Below, piece by piece: positions 14,017-26,981 of a DNA stretch of 64,000 nt. The translations under genes and the position numbers were made by a program. Positions within the stretch are counted from its first letter, which is position 1, and each line of letters starts with the position of its first letter. This DNA comes from Zerene cesonia (Eukaryota; Arthropoda; Insecta; Lepidoptera; Pieridae). Under the pieces are notes generated by a model. It was not told the origin of the DNA, did no database searches, and saw only the letters and a program-made list of their open reading frames with translations. The stretch covers positions 2,790,001 to 2,854,000 of the forward strand of contig NC_052104.1 of NCBI RefSeq assembly GCF_012273895.1. The letters run 5' to 3'.

Positions 14017-17000
14017 CTTTAAAATTAAAAGATAATCCTGAAAATCGGTTCATACAATAGAAAGTTCTCTTTTTTTGTCCGATGGTAACAAGCACGCACA
14101 CCATGTTATTTGTTTATTTCTATAACAGTATTTCTATAACAATTTAATAAATGGTACATAAATTCGACGCATCAACAAAAAAAAAATTGTTTCTCTCCCA
14201 CATTTCGGGCATCGAAATATATGATCATTGCCTTTTATTGCGCTATTTTATGCTTTATATGTTTTTTATTTATAACTATTCGATTTTATTTTAATTATTA
14301 AAGAATTGTTTGTTTTTATAATTATTTCAAGCTCAATTAAATATATACAATGGGTCGTTTAAGTTTAAGGGGTAGTAAAATATCGAAATATGTCAACGAA
14401 TATATTTATTCGTTAAAACGTTAAAGAAAAGATATTTATAATCCATACTTTTCTATAATAAAAATGTAAAAAGGTGGAATAGGTATTTGTTTTGAACGCT
14501 ACTGTAGATTAAATATAGGACCACTTTTGTAATTTTTGCATAGTTTTGGTCACATAATATTTCTGTTATAGGTCTTATAAGTTGTATTGTTTTTATATGT
14601 CACTAGTATAATTATTTTATTATAAGCTGTAAGGTACCTTAAAGAATAATGTATATTTGCTTTATTGAAGGCGCTTATTTTCTAAATTTATGGTAAAAGT
14701 ATTTTAGTGTTGCATTGCGCATTTATCGATCATGAAACCTATAAACTGCTTCATACAGCAGTAGAAATGGATGCGGAAAACATTAAATAAACGAATAATA
14801 GATATATGAAACGCACGCAGTTTAATATTTTTTAATCATTGCTACAAACCTGACGTCATACAACAGAATTAAATTCATGTTGCGAGCAGAATATTATTTC
14901 TCGGAACGAAGTAATATAAAAACGGTTGGAGACATTTGTTTTCATTCACTTCGAATAAGGACGTCTCATAACTTCTCTTTGCTGTCGAAATGCAATTGTG
15001 CGGATCGTAATATTTTGTTAACATAACAACTGAGAGATTTTTTATGCTAGCTGTTGCCCGTTGCTTCGGACACGCGGTTGATAAATTTTCATGGTACAAA
15101 CTTTCATCCCCTATTTAATGCCTTTGGGGGTAGAATTTCTCAAAACCCTTTTTTAGCGGGTGTCTTGATCAAAAAATCTATCTACATGCCGCAATTAAGT
15201 CCAATCCATCCAGTGGTTTGGCCTGTGCGTCCGATAGATTACTATGTCAGTCAGTCAGTCAGTCACCTTTGAGTTATAGGTACTTAGATTGTTGAAATCT
15301 GTACTAACCGTAACTGAATAGTTTTTTTATTTGAACGTGCAAATATCAGGAAGTACGGTCGCGAATGGAACAATACATTTTGTGTTGGATACTCCGTTAA
15401 ACAAGGAAGACTAATAAAGCAAACACATATGAAGCCGCAGATGAATGAATCAAATAAAAAAAAATTCAAAGTAAATGGACCGGTAACGGCATTTTCTTCT
15501 GAATAAGATGCTTCAAAGCGCCAGGTGCATTGTAAATAGTTAATACACCTTTACAGAAGATTGGGCTAGCTATACTAGCATATTTATGTATGTTGCCGTA
15601 AATCGTAAAAACCGTTAGATTATAATGCAAGATTGGAAACTGTCGAAAAATTGTGATCCGTAATACTAGCTTACAATTTTACGTATTATTTTAGTTAGAC
15701 TGTAATACAAATATATCGCAGTTTTGAATTCCGTTTGTGTATTTCCGTCGAGTGCAGGAACATATCAGTGTGTCGTTTTTAGGAGAAAAAGATGTTTTGA
15801 TTGTTTTTAAATCAATAAACAACATGACAATATGGCCTTCGATATACTTTAGAATTATTTTCTCCGTTTTCACAACTGATCAAGTGAAATCTCTAAATTA
15901 TTTATATTACTACTAATAAATCAATAAAAACATAATTCAGGAAAACTGAAACGAAAAATAAACACGAAAAAGAACAAGGAAATTTCAGGATTGGAACAAA
16001 AAAATTACTGTTTGTTTTTTTATGTGATCATTAGAAAATCTATCAACTTCCGAACGAAATGTAGTATTCCCATGCTACTATTATTTATAGGTCAAAAAAT
16101 ATTTTCCAAAAAAGCTCGTACACTGACAGCTGTATTAGTACAAGATATATATTCCCTTTGTTTTATTTTATTGCCAGATTATTTAAAATTGTATTATATT
16201 TATACATTGAATGAGTATTACTATTATAGTAATTTTAAATATGCTTGCTCGTGAGCATTAATCCAGGAACTTCATAGCCTTCCTTTTCTGCCAGGTTGGC
16301 TGGTAAATTGCTGTAGCAATAAATTTAATGTAATCTTTTCGTCCTGTCTAAACATTTCATTTCATAACTTAAATAAATATAAATACTTATAAATTATCAT
16401 TCTTTTTCTTCAGATATGTACAAATAGCAATCAAGACTGATATTTCATTATCTGCATGTCGCTCGCTGTAACCACTTAATTCCACAGCCGCTAAGCCAAT
16501 ATGCGTCGATGTATATCCTATTATTCCACAGATAACGATGTTTCTGACAAAATCGTGTTATATGGACACGGTTTATTACTTTATACCATACGACACGATT
16601 ATATCTACTATATCGTGTGTCTACGTTATCGCATGTAATGCGTCATGATGTGATAAGTGTTCATATAAACTTAATACATTATACTCAACACTCACACATT
16701 GTAGCTCTTGTAAAACATTCACAAGACGAAATTCATGTTATGACTCAAAAAATAAATCCTCACCAAGACCATTATTAATTGTTTCTTGTTTTTTATTCAT
16801 GCTTTTGTTGGTTTTCTTGCACAGCAAATGCATGCAATGTTATGGAAATAGCAATATATATTTACTTTCTAATTCAATGATATATTCTAATCTCTAATTT
16901 CAATAACCATTACAATCAAACAAACATTTTGAAGTGATTTCAAATCGTAGCTCATAATAACAGTACCAATATCGTATCATGTAAATAGGTTTTATAGATT

Positions 17001-17606
17001 AGTTGGACGAACTTTTGGAGTGGTCCAGATCCCAGTTATAAACAAGTTTTGTGTCATCTTGGTTCAATTTAGTGACACTCACCGAAACTCAGCTGAAAGC
17101 GTGAGCAAACAAAATAATTGTCACACTAGGAGTACCTTATATTCTTCTATTTATGAGAGCTAATACTAAAGTAGGAAGACATGCAAAAACATGTATCAAA
17201 TACAGTTTACAGAATTTATTTGGTTTAATTTTACCAAATTATTCACCCTACATAAAAAGAGTATGTTTTTATTAACACGGTTTTACTAGCTTCACCTTAC
17301 TGTTAGTATGTAACTGACTCCTTTAGACTCGATATTGACCCACTTTTTTAATTCAATTCAAACTTTGTACACATATCAAGGATCGGTGACTATACTACAA
17401 CTATCGTCCGGAAAAAAAAGAAAACGGTTTTGAAAAATAGACATAAAATTAAGATTATTATCATAAAAGATTCTATTAATAAAGCGTGTTTCCTAGATTT
17501 TTTTACTATACTTATCTTTATATACGGAGGAGCAATTACAAATCAATACAAACTATCAATTATTTATCTGGTGTTAAGGACACAAAATCACAATTTATTT
17601 ATTTTT
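14017..17606. other. A+T-rich DNA without recognised genes
   Basis: The only bounded feature is the Helitron-like copy at 15047-15268. Short frames at 15284-15469, 15691-15873 and 15991-16254 have no family features. Confidence 0.5.
15047..15268 (-). mobile_element. Helitron-like element with GTCA repeat
   Basis: CTAG at 15047-15050 begins 'ctagctgttgcccg', the usual 3' end on the minus strand. The copy ends near (GTCA)n at 15245-15264. The open frame crossing it reflects the repeat rather than a gene. Confidence 0.55.
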
Positions 17607-17617
17607 ATTCTTGAATT

Positions 17618-17753
17618 CATCATTATCAGCCCATATATGTTCCCACTGCTGGAACACAGGCCTCCTATGAGAGGATGCCACATGTCGTCGAACTTTTGAT
17701 TCTTTGCAATGCCGGTTTCCTCACGATGTTTTCCTTCACCGTTTTAAAGTTAA
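17618..17753 (-). mobile_element. Family B SINE, 5'-truncated, with 11-bp target duplication
   Basis: The plus strand shows CATCATTATCAGCCC and the family body up to the 'ttccttcaccgtttta' block, then stops, so the tRNA head is absent. ATTCTTGAATT flanks it at 17607-17617 and 17754-17764. A small internal deletion removes the 'ccataatccaccacgctgg' part. Confidence 0.82.
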
Positions 17754-17768
17754 ATTCTTGAATTAGAT

Positions 17769-17838
17769 AATCATTATCATCATCAGCCCATACGTTTCCA
17801 CTGCACTAGACACAGATCACCCATAAGGGTTCAGAAAT
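17769..17838 (-). mobile_element. Family B SINE tail fragment
   Basis: ATTATCATCATCAGCCCATACG followed by a degenerate body to 'aagggttcag' matches only the 3' third of the SINE. It starts immediately beyond the target duplication of the neighbouring copy, so the two insertions are adjacent or nested. Confidence 0.65.
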
Positions 17839-18141
17839 AAGTAAATATGTAATATTAAACTAGGCCCAATCTGCCACAGAAGTAGCACTTGAAAGGGATA
17901 AGAGAAAGGTTAGAATTTGTGGATAACCTCAAACGTGAAGTGTATGCGAAAGTGACGTCGAATAGAAAGCTTGTAATCAAATCATTATTGATGCTTTGTG
18001 TAAAAAAGATAAATGTTGCCAATTTTTATTGTGATTTCAGTTTTTGCATAAAATTTGCGTGCATTTACTTATGTACCAGATTATGTTTCATATTATATTA
18101 TGCTCGCTGCGCAACGCGGTTTCGCCTGCGGACGAATCCAC

Positions 18142-18225
18142 GGGCAAGATTAAGTATTTATATTGCTTGTGTCTTATTCTGATGGCAGGATTAAGTATTT
18201 ATATTGCTTGTGTTTTATTCTGATA
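18142..18225 (+). repeat. Tandem duplication, about 41-bp unit, two copies
   Basis: The unit contains 'gattaagtatttatattgc' and 'ttgtgtcttattctgat' and is repeated directly with few differences. It follows a G+C-rich 'cgcaacgcggtttcgcctgcgg' segment that resembles a Helitron-like end. Confidence 0.75.
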
Positions 18226-18309
18226 TACAAGCAATGTTATTGTAAAGTTTCAAATCTATTCAGTCTTTACGTGACAGAATACTAAACATCCATCCATCCG
18301 TACAAACTT

Positions 18310-18585
18310 CATCATCATCAGCCCATATATTTTGCTACTGCAGGGACTCGGGCTTCCCATGAGCCCTTCATATTCACACCCTAATCCACCACGCTGACCA
18401 AGATCGGGTTGGCAAATGTCGCTGAAGATTTGATTCTTGGATATGCCGGAATCCCCACTATGTTTTCCTTCACCCTTTCAAGCAGTGGTGAAGTTATCCA
18501 TATGCTCTGATAAATTAAAAAATAAATTTATTTCAAACCCTCAACTTATAGATCTGCGATCTTCACCACTGACCCACCAGTGCTT
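18310..18585 (-). mobile_element. Older, nearly full-length family B SINE
   Basis: The copy runs from CATCATCATCAGCCC through a diverged body to 'cactgacccaccagtgctt', the reverse complement of the A-box region. The B-box region is degraded and A+T-rich. No convincing target duplication was found, consistent with age. Confidence 0.75.
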
Positions 18586-18989
18586 AAATGCTTCTTATGA
18601 GTCTTAGAAGCTGCTAATATATTATTTATAAATAAGGCTAAGGAACAGTATATACTTAGTAATCTGTGGTAAATATAGATTCCATATTAAAAATACAATC
18701 GAACATTAGCTATTTGTTGTTTAATTTCTGAAATATCAAACATATATAAAAGCTTGCTGCATGAAAATTGTTGCCTGTAAAGGGGAGACATGAAATTGAT
18801 TTAAATTTTTAAATCATTCTGATTGAAGCCTTCCCGTAAGCTCCTTACCATATTTTTGAATCATTTAATCTTCTCACAAAGAGGTTTCCCTAAAAGCAGA
18901 TTTGTTAATTCCGTAATCTTGCTACCTTTTAGCGTAATGTAGCAAATGTGGACTGAATATGCAAAAATTTTTGATTGTTTTTCCTACTT

Positions 18990-19050
18990 CCAACAAACAC
19001 CCACACATCCTTAAAAACTTTCGCATTTATAATATAAGTAGGAAGTAGGA
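18990..19050 (-). mobile_element. Truncated Helitron-like 5' end
   Basis: Minus strand starts TCCTAC at 19050 and continues through 'cgaaagtttttaaggatgtg'. Only about 60 bases remain. It sits six bases from the third-subfamily copy in head-to-head orientation. Confidence 0.6.
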
Positions 19051-19056
19051 TGATAA

Positions 19057-19235
19057 TCTTATATATAAAATTCTCGTGTCACAATGTTAGTCTCTATACT
19101 CCTCCGAAACGGCTTGACCGAATCCTCTGAAATTTGGTAAGCATATTGGGTAGGTCTGAGAATCGGCTAACATCTATTTTTCATACCACTAAACGATAAG
19201 AGTAAGGCAGAACAGCGTTTGCCGGGTGCAGCTAG
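19057..19235 (+). mobile_element. Helitron-like element, third subfamily
   Basis: It starts TCTTATATATAAAATTCTCG after an A and ends GGTGCAGCTAG before a T. The 'tccgaaacggcttgaccg' and 'aaggcagaacagcgtttgccg' blocks define the subfamily. A truncated first-subfamily copy abuts it on the left. Confidence 0.65.
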
Positions 19236-20218
19236 TCTTCATATGAAAGAATGAATCGATTTTTATTTGAAAGCTGGTCTATTTAAATTTGGTATAGTTT
19301 TAACAATGCGGAATTTTTTTGATAAAAATAATTAAGTATTTTTTACGAAATTTGATAATAATGTACATAAAAAAACACATTTACCAGTAAAAATAATAGT
19401 ACATTTGTATTGAATAAACAATTAATGTTATACCTAAGCCTGAAATGAGAATGTACAATGTATTACACATAAAATCTCGTTGATTTTCGTATCGTGTAAG
19501 TTGGCTTAATAAAACACAGCTCTGAAGCTACCAATATATTCCTGTTTACCGGAAAGCTCACGCGTTATGACGGGAATAACAAGAATTCACTTGTTACTAG
19601 ATTTTCCACCTCAAAAGATATAAATCTCCCGAGATTTCAGTCTGCATTATCGCTCTACTTACAAGAACTTTGTGGACTTGGTCTACCTTAAAATTGAAAA
19701 CGAAGTGAGCTGGTCCCGATTTTCAAGAGATTTCCCTTGCCTTTTATTTTCTAGTTACGTTAAACACTAATTCTTCAAAGAGAGTTTTTGGAAACTCGAC
19801 AATTCACATAATTCGCAATGCAAAATCGAATAAGATGATTTATTATTTCGCTTCTTATTGATGTAATGTATGGATTATCACGTATCAGGCGTAACGTTAT
19901 CGAAATAGCGTATACTTTACATCATATCTATACATACAATCATTTAAAATTGATATGTTTTGTATATGTTCATGTCAAATAACAATTTTTGGATGTCCAT
20001 TTTTGATGTTTGTAGTGGTTCGACTAAACCAGCGTCTATGCCTAATCAGTCTTAACTGATTTTAGTGTCATGCTAACATTCGGTGCTGACAACCGAAACG
20101 TATAAACCTCTATACTCCATGCTAATACCTAGGCGTTATTCTAAAATGGTTTACAGACGTTGAGCGTGAGCGAGCAATGAAAAGCGTTCCGTCAGCGTGA
20201 CTTAGCCCTACTGTTAAT

Positions 20219-20497
20219 CATCATCATCATCATCATCATCAGCCCTTATATGTTCCCACTGCTGGGACACAGGCCTCCTATGAGGGTTCAGGCCATAATC
20301 CACCACGCTGGCCAAGTGCGGGTTGGCAGAAGTCACATGTCGTCGAACTTTTGATTCTCGGACATGCCGGTTTCCTCACGATGTTTTCCTTCACCGTTTT
20401 AAGCAGTGGTGATGTTATGTATGTATGTACGGTCTCGAACCCCGACTCATCGATTTTGAAGTCCGGGGTTCTCACCACTCAGCCACCACTGCTTTTT
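20219..20497 (-). mobile_element. Full-length tRNA-derived SINE (family B) with 12-bp target duplication
   Basis: This is the best copy in the window. Read on the minus strand it starts with GCAGTGGTGGCTGAGTGG (A-box-like) and then GGTTCGAGACC (canonical B box), continues through a conserved body ('aggttcaggcc'-type sequence seen on the plus strand) and ends in a long (GAT)n tail. The target duplication CCTACTGTTAAT is at 20207-20218 and 20498-20509. The A and B boxes imply an RNA polymerase III promoter taken from a tRNA. The SINE is non-autonomous and needs a LINE reverse transcriptase. Short ORFs across it are not genes. Confidence 0.88.
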
Positions 20498-21679
20498 CCT
20501 ACTGTTAATAGAACCATCAAATCTTACACAACCTTAGAATGTTTTGTTTAATGTGAAGTGGTTATTCATCATTTCAGAATATTGTCCAAGAGAGTCTCTA
20601 TATACTCTCATCGTTGCTGCAATCACGAAAACATAATTATGTCTATCGCTGTCATTGAAGTTCGACTACTAAGTCCAGATTGGGATAATTACATCTTCTC
20701 ATCCGGAGGTGTTGAGCGTTGTCGGCCATTAGTGCCGCTCAAAAGGAGATTAGTTATATGACTAGAACGGACTATTGGCGCTGGGGGCCCAGACACGAGT
20801 CGTACAAATGATTTTGTATGATTCTGTAATTGAATATAGATATTTATAGATGTTTATGTGTTTTTTAGTGATATGTAAACCCAGAACTTTAATGAATAGC
20901 CGGATATCCGAGGATAAAGAAGCGTGCTATATACCTGGCTGACCAAAGGATGATAACGTTTTCGAGAATATGTTTATATGTATGTATCTAAGTAGGTGTC
21001 TGTTTGCACGTGTCCATTTCCTTGGCACGTCCAACAGTCGTAACCATTGGACAGAGTTTAAATGTGAAGTGTCGATGTAATAATCAAAATTGTGGAAGTG
21101 ACATAGACTAAATTAACATAATGGTTCGAATATTATATAAGAAGGATTAAATAATGTATAAAATAGGATTTTTTTTTTGTGTGTAGGTACGTATCAATGA
21201 ATGCTGTAATATTTATTTATAAAAAATGACATATAACTTCAAGACAATATTTTGTGTCTTTAATTAAGGAGTTCTTTATAAAACATTAATAAAAAAAAAC
21301 TGCGTGTTCCAAACTACTAAAAAAAGTGAAAATTTTTTTCACTTGTGAACGAATTCAGAGTCGTTTAAATATCACTTTAATAAAAAAATCACTTTATTTA
21401 ATCATTCTATCTAATTTATTAAAACAGCGTATTTTAATAAGCATCGTATTTTTTATGTTAAGATAAAAAAGAAAAATACGGTTTTCTCTCTTGGGCTCTT
21501 GTATGAATACCTAGATTAAGTTAAATTATGCGGGCTGTTATCAAAATATTTTAACAATGTAATGAGTAATAATAATATATTTTATGATGATACCATTTTA
21601 TAAATAATTCCAAAACCGTTATAATACCTTAGTTTATATTTATATAACTATGTATTGATATAATTACTTATCGCTATCG

Positions 21680-21856
21680 CTAGCTTCGCCCGTGTAGTCA
21701 AACTAAAAGTTATGCAGCGCCGGGGTTTGATAAACTGTCCAATGTGCTTTCCCAGGTCTCAAACTGTCTCTGTACCAAATTTCTTCCTAATCAGTTCAGA
21801 TTTTTAAGCGTTAATAAGAGGCAGACAGACAGAGTAACTTTCACATTTGTATTATT
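21680..21856 (-). mobile_element. Helitron-like element, cagacagacag-containing subfamily
   Basis: CTAG at 21680-21683 ('cgctagcttcgcccgtg') marks the 3' end on the minus strand. The 'ctgtaccaaatttc', 'aatcagttcagatttttaagcg' and 'ggcagacagacagag' blocks are typical of these elements. The 5' end is degraded. Confidence 0.6.
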
Positions 21857-22746
21857 TAAATAAATTAGAGTTTAAAGGATTAGATCATTAGATTTACCAA
21901 GTCGTTCCATAATTATTTACCGACGCTCAATATCAATGCCATTAAGACTGAAAGCCCCAACAATAGATTCATCTCTGTCCACGTCCGAAAACTTGTAACC
22001 GAAAGTTGGTGAATCCGAACAGAATTGTAACTAGGGGTCGTCTTCGATTCACGCCTCACTACCTAATGTATTGTTAGTTGCAGCTAATGGTTCTGACTCG
22101 AAATACGTCAACCATTAAATAACAATTGGCACCCTTTGTAATGCTGCTATAATTTTGCGTCGCCCTTTTATCATCTCTGTGGATCGATAAGTGGATCTTA
22201 CAGAAATGTTATTGTGACGGTTCAACCATTTGTATAGTACTAACGTGTATTTTTTATAGTAGTTATCGTAGTAAAAGTATCGCTTATCATCAGCTTATAA
22301 GCTAAGAAGCTAAATCTATTCCGTTGTTTTGATAAATAATTAACAAAGGTATAATTCCAGCTAAAATTGTACCAGAAATTGGAACTTCAATATGATCTTT
22401 TGGTAATCATAAATGAACAAAATATATAGTTATTTTCACTGAAAAAGCCATTTATATACAAATACATAAAATACACTATTTATTTCATAGTGTAAAATAC
22501 AAACTCTATGTTTGAAATCGTTACTTCATGTACATTTTCCATCTAGTGTTTGACTAGACATTAAATAAGGACTATTAAATCACGGAGAAGGAGCTTAGAA
22601 ATCCTGCTTTCGTATTATTATTTTATCACCAGCTAGAAAAACGGTTTCACTAAATGCATAGATGGTATTGTTCTTTTACAAACCTATGATGGTACATAGT
22701 TGTTTTACAAACCTATTTCAATAATAGAACACAACAAAACCGAGTT

Positions 22747-22760
22747 GTGTGTGTGTGTGT
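22747..22760 (+). repeat. Short (GT)n microsatellite
   Basis: Seven GT units in otherwise unique A+T-rich DNA. Confidence 0.8.
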
Positions 22761-22959
22761 AAAATTATTTTTGGTACGTAAACCTTTTTAGAGAAAAGGA
22801 AATCGATGTAAACAGTTCAAAAATGATTCATTTACATGGTATGAAAAAACGAAGTTTAAATTAGAAGTCACACAGGTCCAGTTTAGCACATTGTACATAT
22901 ATTTTACAATTTCAAAAAGAAAATAATTTTAATACAGTTCCACTAACTAATACATTAAA

Positions 22960-23106
22960 ATGTCGCGGTGTTTATCACCAAACCCAATGGCTGCACCAAT
23001 TTTTATAAAATTTTTGTATGCGCATATCGGGTCTGATAATCGGCCAACGTCTATTTTTCATAACCCTTATAACAAAAGTAAGGCAGAACAACATTGCCGG
23101 CAGTTA
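22960..23106 (+). mobile_element. Helitron-like third-subfamily remnant
   Basis: 'cgggtctgataatcggccaacgtc' and 'aaggcagaacaacattgccgg' match the 19057 copy. The final CTAG is replaced by GTTAA-like sequence and the 5' end is eroded. Confidence 0.55.
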
Positions 23107-25337
23107 ATGAGCGTAGAAAAGTAGATAGTAACCTCAATATATACGGAAATAATATAATTCGGCCTTTTCTGTAAATTAACCTAAGATATAAGAGGAAACT
23201 AAGGTCAGAAGGTTTTATGTTAGTAATTGTCTATTTGGCTTGAATAATATCAACTCATGGACTTTATGTGTAGTGAGGTAAGTCGCCATTCATCGCTAGG
23301 AAAGGATCTTTATTTAAGTCTGAAAAGTTTTCCCGACTTGCTTCGAAGTCAGACTATATGGTATCGAAAAGATTTATGTGCAAACCTTTATAAGATTTAA
23401 CATTGTACGTAAATTACAACGATAATGGATTCATGTGACTGATAACAATATGATAGTTGTCTCTTTAAAATATTTTGATTTTAATTTATTTTGCTTGTAT
23501 GCATAACTTTGTATTAACATAATACAACGCAGTTCAATTATAAATATATTTTGTTAGTTTTATAGTAATTATTCAACACTTTGTTTTGTCAACGTTTTGA
23601 AAAACAAAATTAATATTTTACTAAGGCAATGGATAAAAAAAGTATAGTTATATAGTAAGTTTCCATTCGTCTCACACATACATCATTAAACTCGTAAGTC
23701 ATTTTAAATTGTATTATTTCATATTAAAATCATAGAATCATGAAGCTTCAAATATACATACAGCTCTGAAGTGTAAATATATACAGTCGGTTAATAACTT
23801 CAGATCTAAGAAATATTCCAAGCGCAAATTCACCTTTTTTGGACATTTTTAAAATTCATCGCTGAATTATAAACATTACCAAAGGAACAGCGTAAGAATT
23901 ATTGCTCACCGTTTCATCTGCAGTTGTATTGCGAGATTAAATCGTGAATATTTTAAGCGAAATCACTTTTTCAAGCCCGCTGTGAACTTATAATATTTTG
24001 TGAAAACATAATCCCTGTTATTTATTGGGAAGTGAACGGTTGATATTTCAGAAAATTGTTGGTATGGACTTAATGATGTCATATTTGTTTACGGAATTTA
24101 ATATCTGATTAAATAACAGTTCTTTACACATAATTTACTATAACCAAAGAAGGCCAAATACTTAATGATACTAATATATTGATAGTTTCTTAATACTCAC
24201 CTGTTGGTACATAAGTAAATGAGAAAAATGTATTTTTTACTCGAAAATTATTGTATTACCTTACTAAGTTCTATTCAATAAATCACGTAACCGTGTAAAC
24301 CCAAGCGGTCAATACAAACACAAATCAAACGCCTAAACGTTCTCCCATTAAAAGGGTCACGTTCAGTAAATACTATGCTTCATTGAAAGCTTCTTAGAAG
24401 TCAGATCACGAGTTTCCAATTAGACAATTGCGATAAGTACTCTAACACACTTCATTTCGTCGATTGTTCAAACAAACCAATCAACAACAGTAACTTTGAA
24501 TTAGATAGATCAAAAGATACCTATTAGTATCAGTAGCAGATGATTAACAGTAATGTGGTATATACATATATTATACAGATAGGTGAGAATGAGTTATAAT
24601 GGTTACGCAAAGAAAGATACATACAAGATATTTCTTGTTTTCCACCATAAGTTTGTCATCTTTCGATAGAAACAGTAAAATAAACATACATTAGTGGTAA
24701 ATCTATATCATTTTAGAAATAATGTGTTTAATTTTAAGACAGTAACGTCTAACACTTTCGCAAAGCTACCACGTTTTTAAATCATAATTACATTGCTTGT
24801 ATTCCAGCTGGCTTTTCTTTGAATGCCATAAACGATAGCGTGATCGTAAAAGAAGACAAATGACACTAATATGTCAGAAAACACCTAAATGTCCGGCAGC
24901 TAATTAATCTTGTTAAATTGATTGCTTCATTTATTCGGTGTTGGAAAGTTTTTATACGCACTCGATCACTTTCCGCCCTTGATAAATATGCCTTCGAAAT
25001 TATCCAATTTCTATGTATTATTTATTTGTTTTCAGATTTAATAAAATAATGATCACTTGTTTTAATGATAATCTATTAGGTAACTTATAAAAAACCCTAC
25101 TATTATAAGCGATAAACCCGACTTGTTCATTATGTACCTATGTCTTCAATGTTTTGTATCATGTAATGTGCATCAAATTATTGTTTTTTCTTTTCTAATT
25201 AAAATTGTCATCTTATATGTACTGTTTTTAGCGTAATATATAATATTTTGTTTCAGAAAATGAGACTAGGTGATGACCTACTCGTTCCAATCAAGGTAGT
25301 CTATATCTCCAAATTCTTATTAAATATATAATGTTAT

Positions 25338-25548
25338 AATCATCATCATCATCAGCATATCGTGTGTTCCCACTGCCTGGTCACGGGTCTCCAATTAGGG
25401 TTCAGGCCATAAAATCTAAAAAAAATAATTTGTATTAGTTGCAGATAAATTAAAAAATCAACTCGTTACGCTTGCACGCTTGCTCGGTCTCGAACCTCCG
25501 ACCTTTCGCCCTAAGTCCGAGGTCAAATTCACTGAGCCGCCACTTCTC
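25338..25548 (-). mobile_element. Family B SINE with internal deletion
   Basis: A (CAT)n start is followed by the body to 'ggttcaggccataaa', an A-rich replacement, and then a well-preserved head. On the minus strand the head reads GTGGCGGCTCAGTG and then GGTTCGAGACC, so A and B boxes remain recognisable. The middle of the element is missing. Confidence 0.75.
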
Positions 25549-25981
25549 ATATAAATGCATGTTACATTATTATTATATAAATACATCTATACATATGCTT
25601 ATCCTATTTCAAATATGTAGCATCTACTAAAGGATCTATCGCAATATTATTATTAATAGCCTGTAATATGATATTCACCATCTAAATATAACAGAAACAA
25701 TGGTGTTTTCATGTGTTTGGTTCAGTATGGACTGAGACTGTAAATACACAATTTTCCTCATACTCATTGCTTCAGACGTGGGGATCGAAAACCCTCATCA
25801 AGTACCTCTGGCGCTATGTTATGTCTAGTAACTTACCATATAATTGTAATCCTATCGTTAAAATAATACGCTTAATATGAACTCTAAAAACATCTTAAAT
25901 CATATAGTACATACCTAGTCTTGCCATAAATATTGTAATAAAGAAAAAAGAAAATTGTTAACTGCAAATAACATTTATTAC

Positions 25982-26981
25982 NNNNNNNNNNNNNNNNNNN
26001 NNNNNNNNNNNNNNNNNNNNNNNNNNNNNNNNNNNNNNNNNNNNNNNNNNNNNNNNNNNNNNNNNNNNNNNNNNNNNNNNNNNNNNNNNNNNNNNNNNNN
26101 NNNNNNNNNNNNNNNNNNNNNNNNNNNNNNNNNNNNNNNNNNNNNNNNNNNNNNNNNNNNNNNNNNNNNNNNNNNNNNNNNNNNNNNNNNNNNNNNNNNN
26201 NNNNNNNNNNNNNNNNNNNNNNNNNNNNNNNNNNNNNNNNNNNNNNNNNNNNNNNNNNNNNNNNNNNNNNNNNNNNNNNNNNNNNNNNNNNNNNNNNNNN
26301 NNNNNNNNNNNNNNNNNNNNNNNNNNNNNNNNNNNNNNNNNNNNNNNNNNNNNNNNNNNNNNNNNNNNNNNNNNNNNNNNNNNNNNNNNNNNNNNNNNNN
26401 NNNNNNNNNNNNNNNNNNNNNNNNNNNNNNNNNNNNNNNNNNNNNNNNNNNNNNNNNNNNNNNNNNNNNNNNNNNNNNNNNNNNNNNNNNNNNNNNNNNN
26501 NNNNNNNNNNNNNNNNNNNNNNNNNNNNNNNNNNNNNNNNNNNNNNNNNNNNNNNNNNNNNNNNNNNNNNNNNNNNNNNNNNNNNNNNNNNNNNNNNNNN
26601 NNNNNNNNNNNNNNNNNNNNNNNNNNNNNNNNNNNNNNNNNNNNNNNNNNNNNNNNNNNNNNNNNNNNNNNNNNNNNNNNNNNNNNNNNNNNNNNNNNNN
26701 NNNNNNNNNNNNNNNNNNNNNNNNNNNNNNNNNNNNNNNNNNNNNNNNNNNNNNNNNNNNNNNNNNNNNNNNNNNNNNNNNNNNNNNNNNNNNNNNNNNN
26801 NNNNNNNNNNNNNNNNNNNNNNNNNNNNNNNNNNNNNNNNNNNNNNNNNNNNNNNNNNNNNNNNNNNNNNNNNNNNNNNNNNNNNNNNNNNNNNNNNNNN
26901 NNNNNNNNNNNNNNNNNNNNNNNNNNNNNNNNNNNNNNNNNNNNNNNNNNNNNNNNNNNNNNNNNNNNNNNNNNNNNNNNN
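25982..26981. other. Assembly gap of exactly 1000 N
   Basis: The run of N is exactly 1000 bases, so it is probably a placeholder and its true length is unknown. Long frames spanning it are artefacts. Confidence 0.98.

Larger units (their letters stand above)
20510..25337. other. A+T-rich DNA with two Helitron remnants
   Basis: At 20683-21070 the DNA is less A+T-rich ('ggaggtgttgagcgttgtcgg', 'ggcgctgggggcccagacac') but matches nothing I recognise. The rest, other than the listed remnants and the GT run, is featureless. Confidence 0.5.

Noticed and set aside
15245..15264. (GTCA)n as an independent regulatory repeat
   Set aside because: It sits at the end of a Helitron-like copy and is a known kind of internal microsatellite in such elements.
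20278..20551. Overlapping 66-codon frames on both strands
   Set aside because: Both fall inside the family B SINE, which is explained by its tRNA-like head, tail and target duplication.
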